Positions 1-12,234 are shown, counted from the first letter of the stretch. The stretch: 64,000 bases of DNA from Ehretia macrophylla (GCA_037974665.1 CM075765.1:3539501-3603500); one strand, 5' to 3'. Numbers and translations are program-made. The notes: a model not told the origin generated them from the letters alone.

Positions 1-297
1 TTTAGGTATGAGCAATTAAACCTAAGTCTTGTAATGTAACTTCAGTGGTTGTAATCTTAATTCATAGTGGTAAAGTTTATATAATGTCTTTTATTAGTGT
101 TGATGTAACCAATAGGTAATGTAATGGTTATATTAGCATCTTAGTTGTATGGTTTTATGGACATTAGAGCTCGGGCTAGTAATTTATGCCTTAGCAGATC
201 TAAGAGAAGCTATCTTCTTAAACCCATGGCATTACAATCCCAGATGTTCGAGGTTATTATAAGTTCGAATATATCTCTTTTCTTGTAAGGGGTCGTG

Positions 298-323
298 ACA
301 ATAATAATAATAATAGTAATAGT

Positions 324-420
<97 letters not shown>

Positions 421-434
421 GTAGCAGTAGTAGC

Positions 435-464
<30 letters not shown>
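298..464. repeat. compound AAT/AAC trinucleotide microsatellite
   Basis: About 165 bp of trinucleotides: an AAT block, a long AAC block, a second AAT block, a few AGT/AGC units, then AAT again. The reading frames across it (poly-Thr/Ile, and poly-Leu, poly-Tyr or poly-Cys on the other strand) are artefacts of the repeat and not genes. Blocks differ by a single C/T change, as expected from transitions followed by slippage. Confidence 0.97.
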
Positions 465-466
<2 letters not shown>

Positions 467-588
467 GGATTGAGTTTTGTTATTGTATACATGTTATATA
501 TCAAAAGGCCATTTTAATCTTTTGATAAATAAGTTCCCATATCTTCTGACCAAAAAAAGAAGAAGAAGAAAATGAGTTCATATATAAA

Positions 589-1087
589 AGGGTAAATAGC
601 ACCGTAGCCCCCTATGGCTAGTCGAAAGTACGCAATACCCCCCTATGGTTTTAAAAGTGCACCGGAACCCCCTTTGATTTGAAAAATGTAATACCATAGC
701 CCCATCCATCACTAAATCCGTTAGTTTTAACGGCATATGAGGTACACGCGCGGCTTGTGCAACTTTGGTTGTTTTTTTAACAATTTTGTCAATAAAATAT
801 GTGTACTAATTGACCAAAAAGCCCTTTTCAACCCCAAACAAAATGAAAAAAAATAGAACAACACAGTTGATCTTGATCCTCCCTACCCCACCCCACCCTA
901 CCCTACCCTACCCTACCCCATCCCAACCTATGCGGAACCTACCCCCAAGCCCCGTCGAACCACCCTCCATCCCCCAGTACTGTCGCACCCCCCAGCCTCG
1001 TTGTATCTGCTACCCCACCCCTCAAACCCTATCAGATGTATATGCATATGTATTATATATAAACATATTTGTTTTTTTTTTTGATTT

Positions 1088-1142
<55 letters not shown>

Positions 1143-1423
1143 GTTTTTTTTCTCTTTTTTTTGGTGTGGTGTATGTACATATATGTTATATATATATGTA
1201 TAGATAAATAAACAAAAAGAAAAAGGAGAAAAGAGAGAAAAGAAAAAGAACTGAGGGTATTTATGTCATTTAACATTTTCTGTTAAAAACTTGACAGAAA
1301 AGAGACGGAGGGGGTGCGTGTGCCACTTTTTTAAACTACAGGGTGTCCAGTGCACTTTTAAAATTATAAGGGTGTGTTGTGCACTTTCGGCTAACCATAG
1401 AGGGCTGTAGTGTTATTTACCTT
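589..1423. mobile_element. non-autonomous element with long imperfect terminal inverted repeats
   Basis: The left arm (about 589-745, starting AGGGTAAATAGCACC) pairs with the reverse complement of the right arm (about 1265-1423, starting AAGGTAAATAACACT). Matching blocks include the CCCTCTATGG and TTTTAAAAGTGCAC stretches, so each arm is roughly 150 bp. No transposase is visible. The core is C-rich sequence (CCCTA/CCCCA runs, 880-1025) followed by a GT/TA microsatellite. Flanks ATATAAA (582-588) and ATCTAAA (1424-1430) could be a target duplication with one mismatch. The long arms suggest a Mutator-like or foldback MITE; the family assignment is inference. Confidence 0.75.
1090..1142. repeat. 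(GT)n(AT)n microsatellite
   Basis: A run of GT dinucleotides passes directly into a run of AT dinucleotides inside the inverted-repeat element. Reading frames over it encode only Cys-Val or Thr-His repeats and are not genes. Confidence 0.95.
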
Positions 1424-1430
1424 ATCTAAA

Positions 1431-3130
1431 AACATGAAATGGGCTAATTTTTGACATTTTGTATGGAATGACTATTCTCAAAATGGGAAAATCACATTAC
1501 TTAGGAATAGGACTCCCAAATTTACTGCCTTATATGAAATATAAAAATTTAAATAGAGTCGAGAATATCATTTTATTATCAACTTAACCTAATATACTAA
1601 TCGCCACCTTTTAAGTAATAAACGTGTTGGGAGTAACAACGCTTAACATCAAGGGAGAACCGTAACGGCGTTAATCTTAGTCAAGTCACTATAGGCGAGT
1701 CGTAGACTCGTAGTTTAGAAGCAAAAAATTATGTCCTAACCTGAAATCGTTATTTGATCGACCAAATGGAAGCAAGTCACAGTCATCCTTGGCACCACGT
1801 TAAAGTGCATATAGATGACATTGATATTAAAGTCTCTTAAGCTTTTAAATTTACTTCTTTCAAAACATAAATTAATGAAAACTTAACTTACTATCTTTAC
1901 ATGATTATAAATGGCATTATTACTTAATCAGATATGATATTTATATAAAGGTAAGTAGATAGGAGGGCTAAGGCCTAACAGTAGAGGATCTGACCTACAG
2001 TGTTTTATTTGCGGAAGTTTGCTTTCGCTACCAGTGTCCCATCAAAGATTTTTGTTCATTTATTTATTTTTTCCCAAACAATGATTTAATCAAATACTTT
2101 TAGCTATAAATTGTATCGAGTTCAACGGTAAAATCAAACTACCATTAGTGCAGCAGGTAGTTTGTCAAATCTCTTTGGAGGAAAATTACTAGAAATTGAA
2201 AGGTATTATTTTTTGATTTACGAACTCCTAGTTTCAAAGCAAACAAATGTATTTAGAAACATACTTATCAAGAAATTTTAAATAATACTTAGGGTAATGA
2301 GAAAGATCAAAGATACTGCGATTGAGTGGGCCAATGAAATCTTTCTAAGTTTGCCAAATGGAATGACCATATCTATAAAACAAGAATCACATGTAAGGAA
2401 GTGTAATGTCTCACGAGGTTGAAAACTCACCTAGCCAAGTCCCTACATTTTGCTGTCAAATATGATGTTCTATATAAGATTCCATTAATTTATATTCTGT
2501 AAAACAGTTAAATCTTCAGACATGTAGGCGGCGACCACCCGAACCGATAAAGGAAACGTAAAACTAAAGAAAAACAATCACCGTAAATTGCTGCAAATCG
2601 TTTGTCAATATTTGGCCGAAAATGAAATTATTAGCGACTTGGCTTGACACTTCTATTTCCATATGCAGATATATGACTTATTAAATCATTCCTCTAAAGA
2701 TAGAATTGCTTAAACCAACGGCATGCATTAGCGTTCCTTTTACTTATTTTTTGTTTCTTCCTTTCCCCTATAATTAATTGAACAAAAAAACGCGGGTTAG
2801 TCATGTGTTGATCTCACCAAGATACTGAGGAGAAAACGTAACAGAGGTAAATCTCAATTAAGTCAATAAGGGAATATAATATGTTGAAGAATGGGATCTG
2901 TTAAGGAGTTGAGTAAGTTAACAATTAAAAAATGTGATGTTAATTAGTTTCTACCCATTGACCACTAGGTATTTGCTCTAGCGATATTATTCTCGTTTTG
3001 TGTGTGAGAGTTTCGAGAGATTAATTCTTGACAAGTACAAGATTTTTTATATGTTATGTAATATTAGTTTATACATTTTTTTATATTAAAAAAAAAAAAA
3101 AAGTTTCTACCCATCGTTTGAACAAAGAAG
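1431..3130. other. intergenic, AT-rich upstream region of the P450 gene
   Basis: No coding pattern, LTR signature or RNA gene is recognisable on either strand. It is presumably the distal promoter of the P450. There is a poly-A run at about 3089-3103. Open frames entering from about 3028 are upstream of the true start and lack codon-level similarity to P450s. Confidence 0.5.
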
Positions 3131-3138
3131 AACTCCTC

Positions 3139-3146
3139 TATATATA
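3139..3146 (+). promoter_or_regulatory. probable TATA box of the CYP76-like gene
   Basis: TATATATA sits 47 bases before the ATG at 3193, which leaves room for a transcription start near 3170 and a short 5' leader. Position and composition fit a plant TATA box. No transcript evidence is available here. Confidence 0.45.
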
Positions 3147-3192
3147 CTCGTATAAGCAAAGAAGAGAGACAAATCTGAGAGAGCGAGATATA

Positions 3193-5378
3193 ATGGATTA
3201 TGTTACCATTTTTTTAGGTCTTTTGTTTGGCTTGATTTTGCTCCAAGGCCTCAGTACACTTTCAAGAAAACACAAAAAGCTTCCACCAGGACCTGCTCCC
3301 CTACCCATCATTGGTAACCTTCACTTGCTTGGTGGCCAAACCCACACGTCTTTAAACAAGCTTGTCAAAACTTATGGCCCGATTATGTGCCTAAAATTAG
3401 GCCGCATTACCACCGTGATCATATCATCACCAAGCGGGGCCAGAGAAATTCTCCAGAAACAAGATTTAGCCTTCTCTACCAAAAGAGTCCCTGATGCACT
3501 CCATGCCCACAACCATTACAAATACTCTGTTGTTTGGCTACCAGCTAACACTCAGTGGAGAAGCCTTCGAAAATTCATGACCTCTAACCTTTTTACGAAC
3601 AATAGGCTTGAAGCTAACCAACACCTAAGGTTCAAGAAGGTCCAGGAGCTCATTGAATATTGCGACAAAAGTAGTGAAACTGGTGAGGCTGTGGAAATAG
3701 GGCAAGCTGTGTTCAGGACCACGCTAAATTTGTTGTCCAACACCATCTTCTCCAAGGACTTAGTTGACTACCATTCAGACTATGCCAAGGAATTCAAAGA
3801 CGCAGTTTGGAACATTATGGTGGAGTCCACTAAGCCAAACCTGGTGGATTTCTTCCCCGTGCTTGGAAAATTTGATCCCCAAGGCATAAGGCGTCGCACT
3901 TCCGGCCATTTGGGTAAGGTGCTTAAGATTTTTGATGTCCTGGTTAACGAACGCCTGGTGCAAAGGAGATTGCATGGTGCTAGCGACAATGATGTTCTAG
4001 ATGCCTTTCTTAACTACTGTGAAGAACACTCGGACGAAATTGATAGGAATTATATTAAGCATACATGCCTGGTTCGTGTTCTTTCTTTTTCATCTTAAAA
4101 CATAAAATTTAAGGTCTACCATCATCAATATTGTTTATCTTACGATTTTTTTCGTTAAAATGTAGTTTTAAATTAAATGAACATATTTTGTTCTTTTTCT
4201 TTTTCCATAAGAATAGAAGATATTCAATAGTCACCGAAGTAATTTAGGTAGCCCACAATGTGATGATCGTCCGCATGGTACATCATCTTATATGCTAGTT
4301 GCTAATTAATATTGGAAACTGAAGTCTCATAAATATTATTTAATGTTAAATGAGTATATATCCCTGTATCAAAATTTTTTGGAGTAAATGGTTGGTTGAT
4401 GATAAAGAGAACATGATATCATTAAAAAGGTCCAACTCAAAGTATGACATAAATTTGACCACAAAAGAGTATGATCATATACAAATTACTTAAATTATGT
4501 TCTTTTTAAAGTTATGGAGATAATAAATAGGATACAATTATATATTCAGTAGAAGATTAATATTTCAGGGAATGATCCATAAGAAAATTAAAAGCATCTC
4601 TTAGGCAATGTACAGAGAATCGTATTTTATGGGTAAGTAGTTTGAGACGTGCAATTAAGATATCTATTGTCGTTTATGAAGAATGAAATTGCTTGACCTC
4701 TTTTATAAATTCCTTGGATAATTTGTTTCTAGAATCACATAGATATAAAATACTTTACTTTCATTGTTATAGGACCTATTTATCGCTGGGACAGAAACAA
4801 CTTCAAGTACAACAGAACGAGCAATGGCAGAATTACTTAAAAATCCAGAGATCATGAAAAAAGTTAAGGATGAGCTTGAGGAAGTCATTGGCAAAGAAAA
4901 ACCATTAGAAGAAGCTGATGTTGCTCGTTTGCCGTATTTGTGTTGTATTGTGAAAGAAACATTTAGAATACACCCACCTGGTCCATTCTTATTTCCTCGC
5001 AGGCCAGAGCAGGATATTGAAGTATGCGGGTACACTATTCCAAAAGAGTCTCAAGTGCTAGTAAATATATGGGCTCTTGGTCGTGATTCAAATTTGTGGG
5101 AGAACCCTTTAGTTTTTAAACCCGAGAGATTCCAAGAATCAGAAATAGATTTTCGAGGCCATAATTTTGAGCTAATTCCTTTTGGTGCTGGAAGAAGAAT
5201 ATGCCCAGGTTTGCCAATGGCAATAAAGATGATTCCAGTTATATTAGGATCCCTAATAAACTCATTTGACTGGAAGCTTGAAGGTGGTATTTTACCCAAA
5301 GAATTAAACTTGGTGGAGAAAGTTAGTCGTGCAGCAGAAATGGCTCATCCTCTACGGGTTGTCCCAATCCCTCTTTAA
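3193..5378 (+). CDS. CYP76: cytochrome P450, CYP76 family (geraniol 8-hydroxylase-like), two exons
   Basis: Membrane-anchored, haem-thiolate mono-oxygenase, expected on the ER and reduced by NADPH-P450 reductase. Exon 1 is 3193-4071 and exon 2 is 4773-5378. The 701-bp intron has GT (4072) and AG (4772) ends, is phase 0, and sits just before the I-helix where A-type P450s carry their conserved intron. The product is 494 aa, normal for the family. Visible motifs: N-terminal anchor about residues 4-20; proline hinge LPPGPAPLPIIGN (30-42); I-helix AGTETT (298-303); ExxR (E355, R358); PERF (410-413); haem loop FGAGRRICPG (430-439) with Cys437. The ATG is chosen because MDY followed by a hydrophobic helix matches CYP76B starts; the frame is also open upstream to 3028, which would add an unrelated 55-residue tail. 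Known relatives hydroxylate monoterpenols such as geraniol, but some CYP76s act on other terpenoids, so the substrate is unknown. Arg309 replaces the Trp usual in the EWA motif. Confidence 0.93.
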
Positions 5379-5511
5379 AAGCTGGGGGTTTTACTGCTTA
5401 AAAAAAGGCCATAGCCGTAATGTTATATACCGTTGCTGTATCTTGTGTATGAAAAAGCTCTCCTTTATTTGTGTACATTATTGTATATGTGTATATATCT
5501 TGCCGCTATGT

Positions 5512-5517
5512 AATAAA
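5512..5517 (+). terminator. polyadenylation signal of the CYP76-like gene
   Basis: AATAAA (within GTAATAAAGG) lies 134 bases after the stop codon and is preceded by TGTA- and TTGTAT-rich sequence typical of plant far-upstream elements. The neighbouring inverted-repeat element starts at the very next base. Confidence 0.55.
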
Positions 5518-6045
5518 GGTTTCGTTTGTTTGTCGTAAAATAACTTGTTTGTGAAAAATATTTTTTGTAAAAAATATTTTTTTAGAAAATAAAATATTTT
5601 CCTCCGTTTATTTATCGTAAAATAACTTGCTTGTGGAAAATATTTTTAGTATAAAATATTTTCAAAGGAAAATATTTTTCTGAGCTCCATTTATTTACCG
5701 TAAAATAACTTGTTAGGAAAAAATATTTTTTGACATGAGATTTATAAAAAATATATATATATACACATAAAATAGGAGTGGTTAAGTTCTGAAAAATATT
5801 TTCCTCTCCGAAAAAATACGAAAATATTTTCTCAAACTTTGAACTAGCTGTAATATTTAACCGGAAAATATTTTCCAATTGACCAATTTTTCTATATTAT
5901 CAAACACCGAAAAATCTCCAAAAAATAGCCTACCATTTTTTAATGTAAAATGTTTTCTAATTAACTAATTTTTTAGTGTTACTAAACACCATAAAATTAA
6001 AAAAATATTTTCCAAAAAAATATTTAACCACAAACAAACGGAGCC
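5518..6045. mobile_element. MITE-like foldback element rich in AAAATATTTT
   Basis: GGTTTCGTTTGTTTG (5518-5532) is the near-perfect inverse of CAAACAAACGGAGCC (6031-6045). Between them the motif YCGTAAAATAACTTG recurs three times (about 5534, 5613, 5699) and AAAATATTTT palindromes recur throughout, so the whole element can fold on itself. It has no coding capacity. Terminal CCGTTTGTTT sequences are common in plant hAT-like MITEs. No clear 8-bp target duplication was found. Confidence 0.6.
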
Positions 6046-8140
6046 AAAATACCCTTATAAATGTTTATCTGAAATCTCTTTATGTTTTTCTTGTCTTAAA
6101 AAGGAGAGAACTCGAACCCATTAAGAAGGACTGCATGTCCCCAATCTAAAAGAAGACACCTTCTTATACTTAAAGGGCTTGTCTTCATTAACCTTAAACC
6201 ACAACTCTCAGATGGCGTTCAGGACATGCCCCACACACCTATCAAACATTCAAGCAATACCTTTACAATCTTCAACAAAGCTAGTGAGAACTCTATTTGG
6301 GGTCCTTTTTCTATGCGGATGCGAACTTGGCAGCTGCATTAGTTCACTTTTTTTTTTTAATTAACACATCATTTAGGTACAATTACAAATTTATTTTTAA
6401 ATAGATACAAAATAAATTAGTCTAACTGTAAAATTTTAATTACAACTTTTAACATAAAATACTTTCAAATACGAGCCAAAACTAGTTAGCTTTAATTTTA
6501 AGACTCACAGTAAGTGCTTTTAAGTGTATAAAAATTAGTCATTTACACATTTTTTTAACACGTTAACTCCAGTTTCTAAACTCACAGACAGGCGAGCTTC
6601 GACTTCTAATCTCACAGGAAGTATTTTGAGTGTCTAAAAATTAGGTCAAACAAACCCTAGTCGTTTAGCACATCTTTTCAATATGAAATCAAGGGTATTA
6701 TGGACGTTTTGTTGCTTATTTGAACCGGCTTTATTGGTAGCATAAGGAACTACGAAAGGCTTGTTTTCCCCTATAGAAGAGGACATGCCTCACTTATCAA
6801 TATCTGACACAAGCCAGAAAAGTCGAGCTCAATCTCTTAAGTATTAAGCCTATATCGTCCTTATATAAAAATCCAAATATATATGAGCACCCTTATTTTT
6901 TTACTCGTAACCTCGTAAGGCTATTATTTCACGAATATCTGACTTGAGAGTCGAAATAGCCTTTCAGGAAAACCCAAGGTCAAATCACAATTGTTAAGGT
7001 TGTTAACCTATCAGTTCAACCTCTAACCTACAAAACAAATAAAGGGAACCACAGGAATTACGCTTTGGGGATTCTTTTCGATGATCAAGTCAGTTAAGTG
7101 GCCCGAGCTAATATATACGTGAATAAGAAGAGAGAAAGTGGACAATAAATGAGTTACCATGATTGGTGCATTGATGGACTATTTATTCTTACCTTAAGTA
7201 TGCCTTAAGCATACCTTAGTGGTCCTTACATGAGTTGACCTTTTTACCTTGAAGTTAGGTTGTAGACCTGTTTATGAGCCATGGGATTGTTCACTAGATT
7301 GTCAAATCGGTTCAAGTCAAGTTAGCTGGTTAGGTCCCCTTCAAGTTGGATCTATACCCATATCAATTCCTCTCCCACCAAGTCTAAAGTTCATCATGGG
7401 GTCTAGAAATGGAGAACTGTACCAACCTACCTAAATTTGAATTTTGATGCATCAGTTTAGTGTATCTACCACGTCATATTATTCTATGACAAAGGCATGA
7501 TGCTTGGACTTCCCGAGCAAATTGTTCGTGCCTATATAGGCGAGTGCCAACTCGAAACATACTTTTGGTCATACTTTATCTTTCCTTTAAGAATTTTCTA
7601 TTTGCTCAAGTAATCAGCTCAGCTTGTTTAGCTCAAAAAATTTTGTTTCCTCAATTAGCTCGATTCGTTCAACTCGAGAACACTTGTGTGCTATTCCTCA
7701 TTAACTAGGTACATTCTCATACCCCTTTCCCTTAGATTTCAATTTTCCTTGTTCTTTTTTTTTTTTCTTATAATGGTAAGGTCGGGCATGGAGTTTCATT
7801 CTTAAACCCGTTCCATCCTCTCTTACGGGTGCGAAGCAAAAAGTAGTTTTAAAGCCATGCCATTAGTACGACTAGATGCCAAGAAAAGTAGTAAAACGGA
7901 TAATGAGGTGAAAATGCTAGAAAGTAAGGACGAGGGGTCTGAAAGTAAGGGTGAGGAGACTGAATGTGAGGGCCAATAAATGGAACACTTTGAAGGTTTC
8001 TCACATGTGGGTGAGATTGAAAAGGCAAGTAGATCCCTATTGGATAAGTTAGAAGGGCTTGAGATGCCTACGAAATGAAGTGCAAACCCAGTCCTAGCAC
8101 CAAGTCCACCTCGAGCCATAACAAGTCTTCCCAACAAAGT
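6046..8140. other. intergenic stretch, no recognisable gene
   Basis: AT-rich and without a convincing gene on either strand. A short forward stretch at about 7838-7978 reads as a charged Lys/Glu/Ser-rich peptide with stops on both sides. It could be the tail of a decayed retroelement polyprotein next to the Athila/Tat-like sequence that follows, but this cannot be confirmed. Confidence 0.4.
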
Positions 8141-11100
8141 AGACTATTGGGTGTATTATTGATATTTTATTTCAGCACATTTCTACTTAAATTTTGTTAG
8201 TTCTTGAATAATTTATGAGCAATTTGATTGGTTTTGTATTTGATTTGCGACGTAGGTGATTTCTATGAGAAAGTCTAAGTTTTGAGGCACAATTGAAGAA
8301 AAATGGGTAAGGGCGAGCTTTCATGCGGCGTGTGAAGAAATTGAAGAGAAATCACAAGTAGCACAGTCATAGTGCAGCTACGCAGCATCGCATAAAATTT
8401 AAGGGAAATTTTGTAAAATAGCGTGAAAAGAAGCAAACCCTAGGATAAAAAGAAGAAAACACACGTTTGAGAGGAGGCTTTTTGGGCTGTTGGTTTGGAG
8501 AGAAAAACAAACGTTCTAGAGAGAAAGAAAGAGGAGATTCGCGAGTTGAAGACGGAGGAACGATCTGAAGACGGACTTCTGCCCCAATTCTTCTCCAAAT
8601 TCTAGTTTTCTCTATCTGTCTTATCATGAATTATACTATGTTTCAGATTTTATTTAATTTCTTTATGATGTTCTAAGCTTTTTTGTAACACCCCGATCCC
8701 TCTCGAGACCGGAAGTTCTATCAATCAATCTAATCCCAACCCAATTCCAAACCCGGGCAAAATTATTAGAGTAAGACGGACAGAGTCTCCCCTATTTCTA
8801 GGCAAAATGTAAAACCTGTAATAGCATATAAGTGGACCAGCACCGTGTCCAACCATTCAAACACCTCAAGGTCATCCGAGCCTTGGTTCTCAACAAGCGA
8901 ACACAAGTAAATATACATTTCCAGTTTAAATGCTAACCTATCTCTTCTCATCTTTGACAAGTACATTCATGCTTGGCAACTAAACTATACTAACTTATTG
9001 CATAAAATAGACTATCATACCATTCTAACTCTTTTCCTTTGAACATTACAAATATGTATTGATGTTAAACTATACTAACTGAATACATAAACTAGCTTTT
9101 CAAATCACTTCAATAACCTAGTAAAACCTAAATTACATTCCTTTTAAACATTAAATACAAACAACACATAAAACATACATCTTTGCATCTTTGACAACTC
9201 AAGTCACATAGCACGCAAGATAACTCTTCAAGCACGAACTTTCACGTAACTACGAACTTTCCAGCTAACATGGCATTTCCTGAAATGTGGTGGTGAGGAG
9301 TGAGTATAATCAACACGTATACTCAGTGAGGGCGAAACAGATATTGAGGTGGAGAGAAAAAAAGTCGTGCAATGCAAATAAGGCAGTTAAGCAATATATA
9401 TCCAATAAGAACAACAATCAATATAATCAACAATACAATAACAATTAAAGAAAGCATTAACACAACCAATCAAAGTTATACCACACTTTGAAGGTCACGG
9501 TTCACTCATACAAGCAATGTACTATTTCACGAGCAATACATCAATCTCGAGCTTGATGTGGACAATGATGACAATAAGCGCGCACTAACCTTATAACATC
9601 CACTGGGTGTACTCCGGAAGTACCCCGACACATCTACGACCCAAATCTCCCAGGGCGGCACCCCTAACAAGAATAGGAATAGGACACGGAGGTAGAGCAA
9701 CCAACCCTGGCAGCCCGAGACTACCCAGAGAGGCCTATCACTCACGCGCCTGACACTTATGCAATGCAATACGAGATAGAAGCAATAAACGAGCAATAAC
9801 ACAAAAATGACAAATATCTCTATTCAATCTCTAACTTCCAAAGGCAATTACGAGCAAACGAGCTATGGGATTAGGAAACCAATTTCACTACATTCACTTA
9901 GGCATTACAAAGCACGTTTCTATGTCACTAAACTTCACTTTCTCACCCGAGGCCTGAAAGTCCATCTATTGCGTTTGAACTATAGCTATGCTAACCGATC
10001 ATTCAATCAACGCCACAACAACGCCAAAAGTGCTTCCATGCCCTCAATAGCAAAACCCCTAACTCAATTCAAGCACAGTCAATACTTGGTCAAATGGCCC
10101 CTTTTCGTTTCATTGTCTAATTTTCAATTTTAACAAAGTCTGGTCCGTTTTTATTGCACATTTTATCTTTCTATCACTAATGGCACCTATCCAAATCAAG
10201 CAATTGCAATTCAGATCAAAATTCAAAATTATAGGGTTTTACTATTCAAAATCACTATTTATTATTCTTCCCCAATTCTAAATACGCAATTTCAGCCGTA
10301 AAAATTACTAAATAACTATCAAACAATGCTCTACGAACTCAAAGGAAGCTATATCAAGCAATTATAGGCATTATAACACATTATATATCAAATCTAAAAA
10401 TTTGAAACAAAAATCAAATTCGAATATAAATGCACAAAAGTGTGAAAACCCTCACAGAGATTGAAGACCAAGACCCGCAAGGACTCGAGCCACGACCCCT
10501 GAGCAATTCCAGGCATGATTGTAGAAGAAAATGCAAGCAAAATTCTTTTTTTTTTTTTCTCCTTAGAGCATTCGGCCAAAGAGGGGACAAGATAGGCATT
10601 TTGCAGTTTGTTTTTCTTGATTTTTGCCTTGTTTTATTATTTAAAAGGTGACAAAGGGCATTTTGGTCATTTTGCAAAGTCAAGCTTAAGTTAAAATTGG
10701 TCAAATAAGCTTATTTTGATGCCATTTAATCTAATTCAAGTTAAAATATTGCAATTAAATGAAAAACAACTAAAATTAGTTAAATTAAGCTAAAAAAAAA
10801 TTTCACTAAGTCCGAGGAATATTTCTCTAACTCTCATTTTTGAAATGCTACAATCGAACGGTCAATAAACGATCGCTAATCAAATGATGAGCACTAATAG
10901 AAAACTATAATTTTTAAAAAGTAGAATAGTGGAATAGTTTAAAATTCACTCCGGCTCAGAGTTACTTTTCTCATTTATTTGAAAATCGAGTAATTTAACA
11001 CAAGAAAATTAAAACCGATTATTAAAATAATCAAAACAATCAAAATAATCAATATTCATTTAAAAATAATTAATTTAACTATTTCTAGAATATTTTAAAG

Positions 11101-12070
11101 AATTATGAGATTAATGCTAAGATACAAGTGAATAAGTTAATATAAACACGTAATCGGATGCAATTAAATACTAACATTTAAGATGACACTTAATTAAATA
11201 CAAGAAAGTAAATCTAATTTTTATAAATAATAAAAATGGGTAATAATCTTTTAATTAATCAATATAAAAATTATTGAATGCTTCTAAAAGAAATATCAAA
11301 ATAGTGCAAAATGGTTGATTTAACTAATTAAATATTTAATTAAATGCTGTTATATGCCATTAAATGCATGCCGGGTTCGGGTTATCACATATTTTGTTAG
11401 GGCTACGATGTAGCCAGATTATGAATATTTGATACTTTTGGCTTTGATTGATTGATTAACTATTTCATGTATGCATTGAGTATTTCATGCTAAGTTTAAT
11501 GTTTGTGATTACCTTATCAACAATTGCATGATTCGTGGTTTGGTTTGAGACTAAGAAGTGATAACTAAATTAGACCACGTGTGAAATACCATTAAATTGT
11601 CATAAGCTATAGATAGTTATGAGATCTAGTGCAACGTTTGAATTTCTAAGGCTTAATGCATTCCATAAGTTCACAGTTACCATAGAGATATAGTTAGCTT
11701 GCTTATTGAGATAGGTTATCGATGCTTGAAAAAGATATCTACCTTAGCGAAATTGCTGGCAACGTAGGGAATAGGCGTCGATTGATTTAAATCAATAGTT
11801 TCAAGTAGGATTAATCTTGGTGAAATCGAAATCCCTAGAACCTTTTAATTATTGAATTACCATCTTTTGTTAATTTCGTAATTGATTTAGTTGCTATTTT
11901 TATAAGTTCTATAATTTCTTTAGTCATTAGTTACAAATTCTCAATTCGTGATTGTCCAAATAAAGTTAGAGCTATACTAATTTCGGTATTTAATAATCAC
12001 AGTCCTTGTGGGAACGATCTTTACTTACTACTTTATTACTTGTTACGATACGTGCACTTGCGTTAGAAAT
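8141..12070 (+). mobile_element. remnant of an Athila/Tat-like Ty3/gypsy LTR or leader, split by solo LTR A
   Basis: The joined sequence 8141-8683 plus 11390-12070 ends with CTTGTGGGAACGATC, then TTACTACTTTATTACTTGTTACGATACGTGCACTTGCG-type wording at about 12005-12063. That is a hallmark near the LTR end of plant Athila/Tat/Ogre elements. Upstream are a purine-rich leader-like stretch (8500-8570) and long T/A-rich sequence, also typical. No clean LTR start, primer site or partner LTR was found, so boundaries are approximate. It is oriented forward. Confidence 0.5.
8684..11389 (-). mobile_element. solo LTR A (2706 bp, Ty3/gypsy Tekay-like)
   Basis: Starts TGTAACACCCCG and ends GGGTTATCACA on the plus strand (TG...CA ends), flanked by TTTTT (8679-8683) and TATTT (11390-11394), one mismatch. 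It is a reverse-orientation copy of solo LTR B (51908-54731): both encode, near the 3' end, the same 66-residue open frame beginning MYLSKMRRDRLAFKLEM. There is no primer site or coding region, so it is what remains after LTR-LTR recombination. It splits the Athila/Tat-like remnant. Confidence 0.85.
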
Positions 12071-12234
12071 CATAGACCTTAGGCCCTATAACTCTTCTCG
12101 GGCTCCAAAACTGCCACCAACAGAGAACACATCCAATCTTCAAAAGGCAAGAAATCTTTTGCTTGCTACAAGAGAATCTACAAAACAAAAGTTTCATAGG
12201 CCAACAAAAGATTGAAAGAAGGTGCACTCTCTCA

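Noticed and set aside
232-525. Several overlapping frames of poly-Tyr, poly-Leu, poly-Cys, poly-Thr and poly-Ile
   Set aside because: All are translations of the trinucleotide microsatellite in different frames; none has a non-repeat domain.
3028-3192. In-frame extension of the P450 start to 3028
   Set aside because: It would add 55 residues of Lys-rich sequence before a normal P450 anchor, crosses the probable TATA box and a poly-A run, and matches no CYP76 N-terminus.
4072-4098. P450 truncated after residue 293 with a short tail (VRVLSFSS)
   Set aside because: The tail is intron read-through; GT at 4072 and AG at 4772 restore an uninterrupted phase-0 P450 of normal length.
8766-8966. 66-residue frame conserved between 8766-8966 (minus) and 54449-54649 (plus) as a host gene
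   Set aside because: Both lie at the same place in sister solo LTRs A and B; conservation follows from common descent and substitutions are not clearly synonymous.
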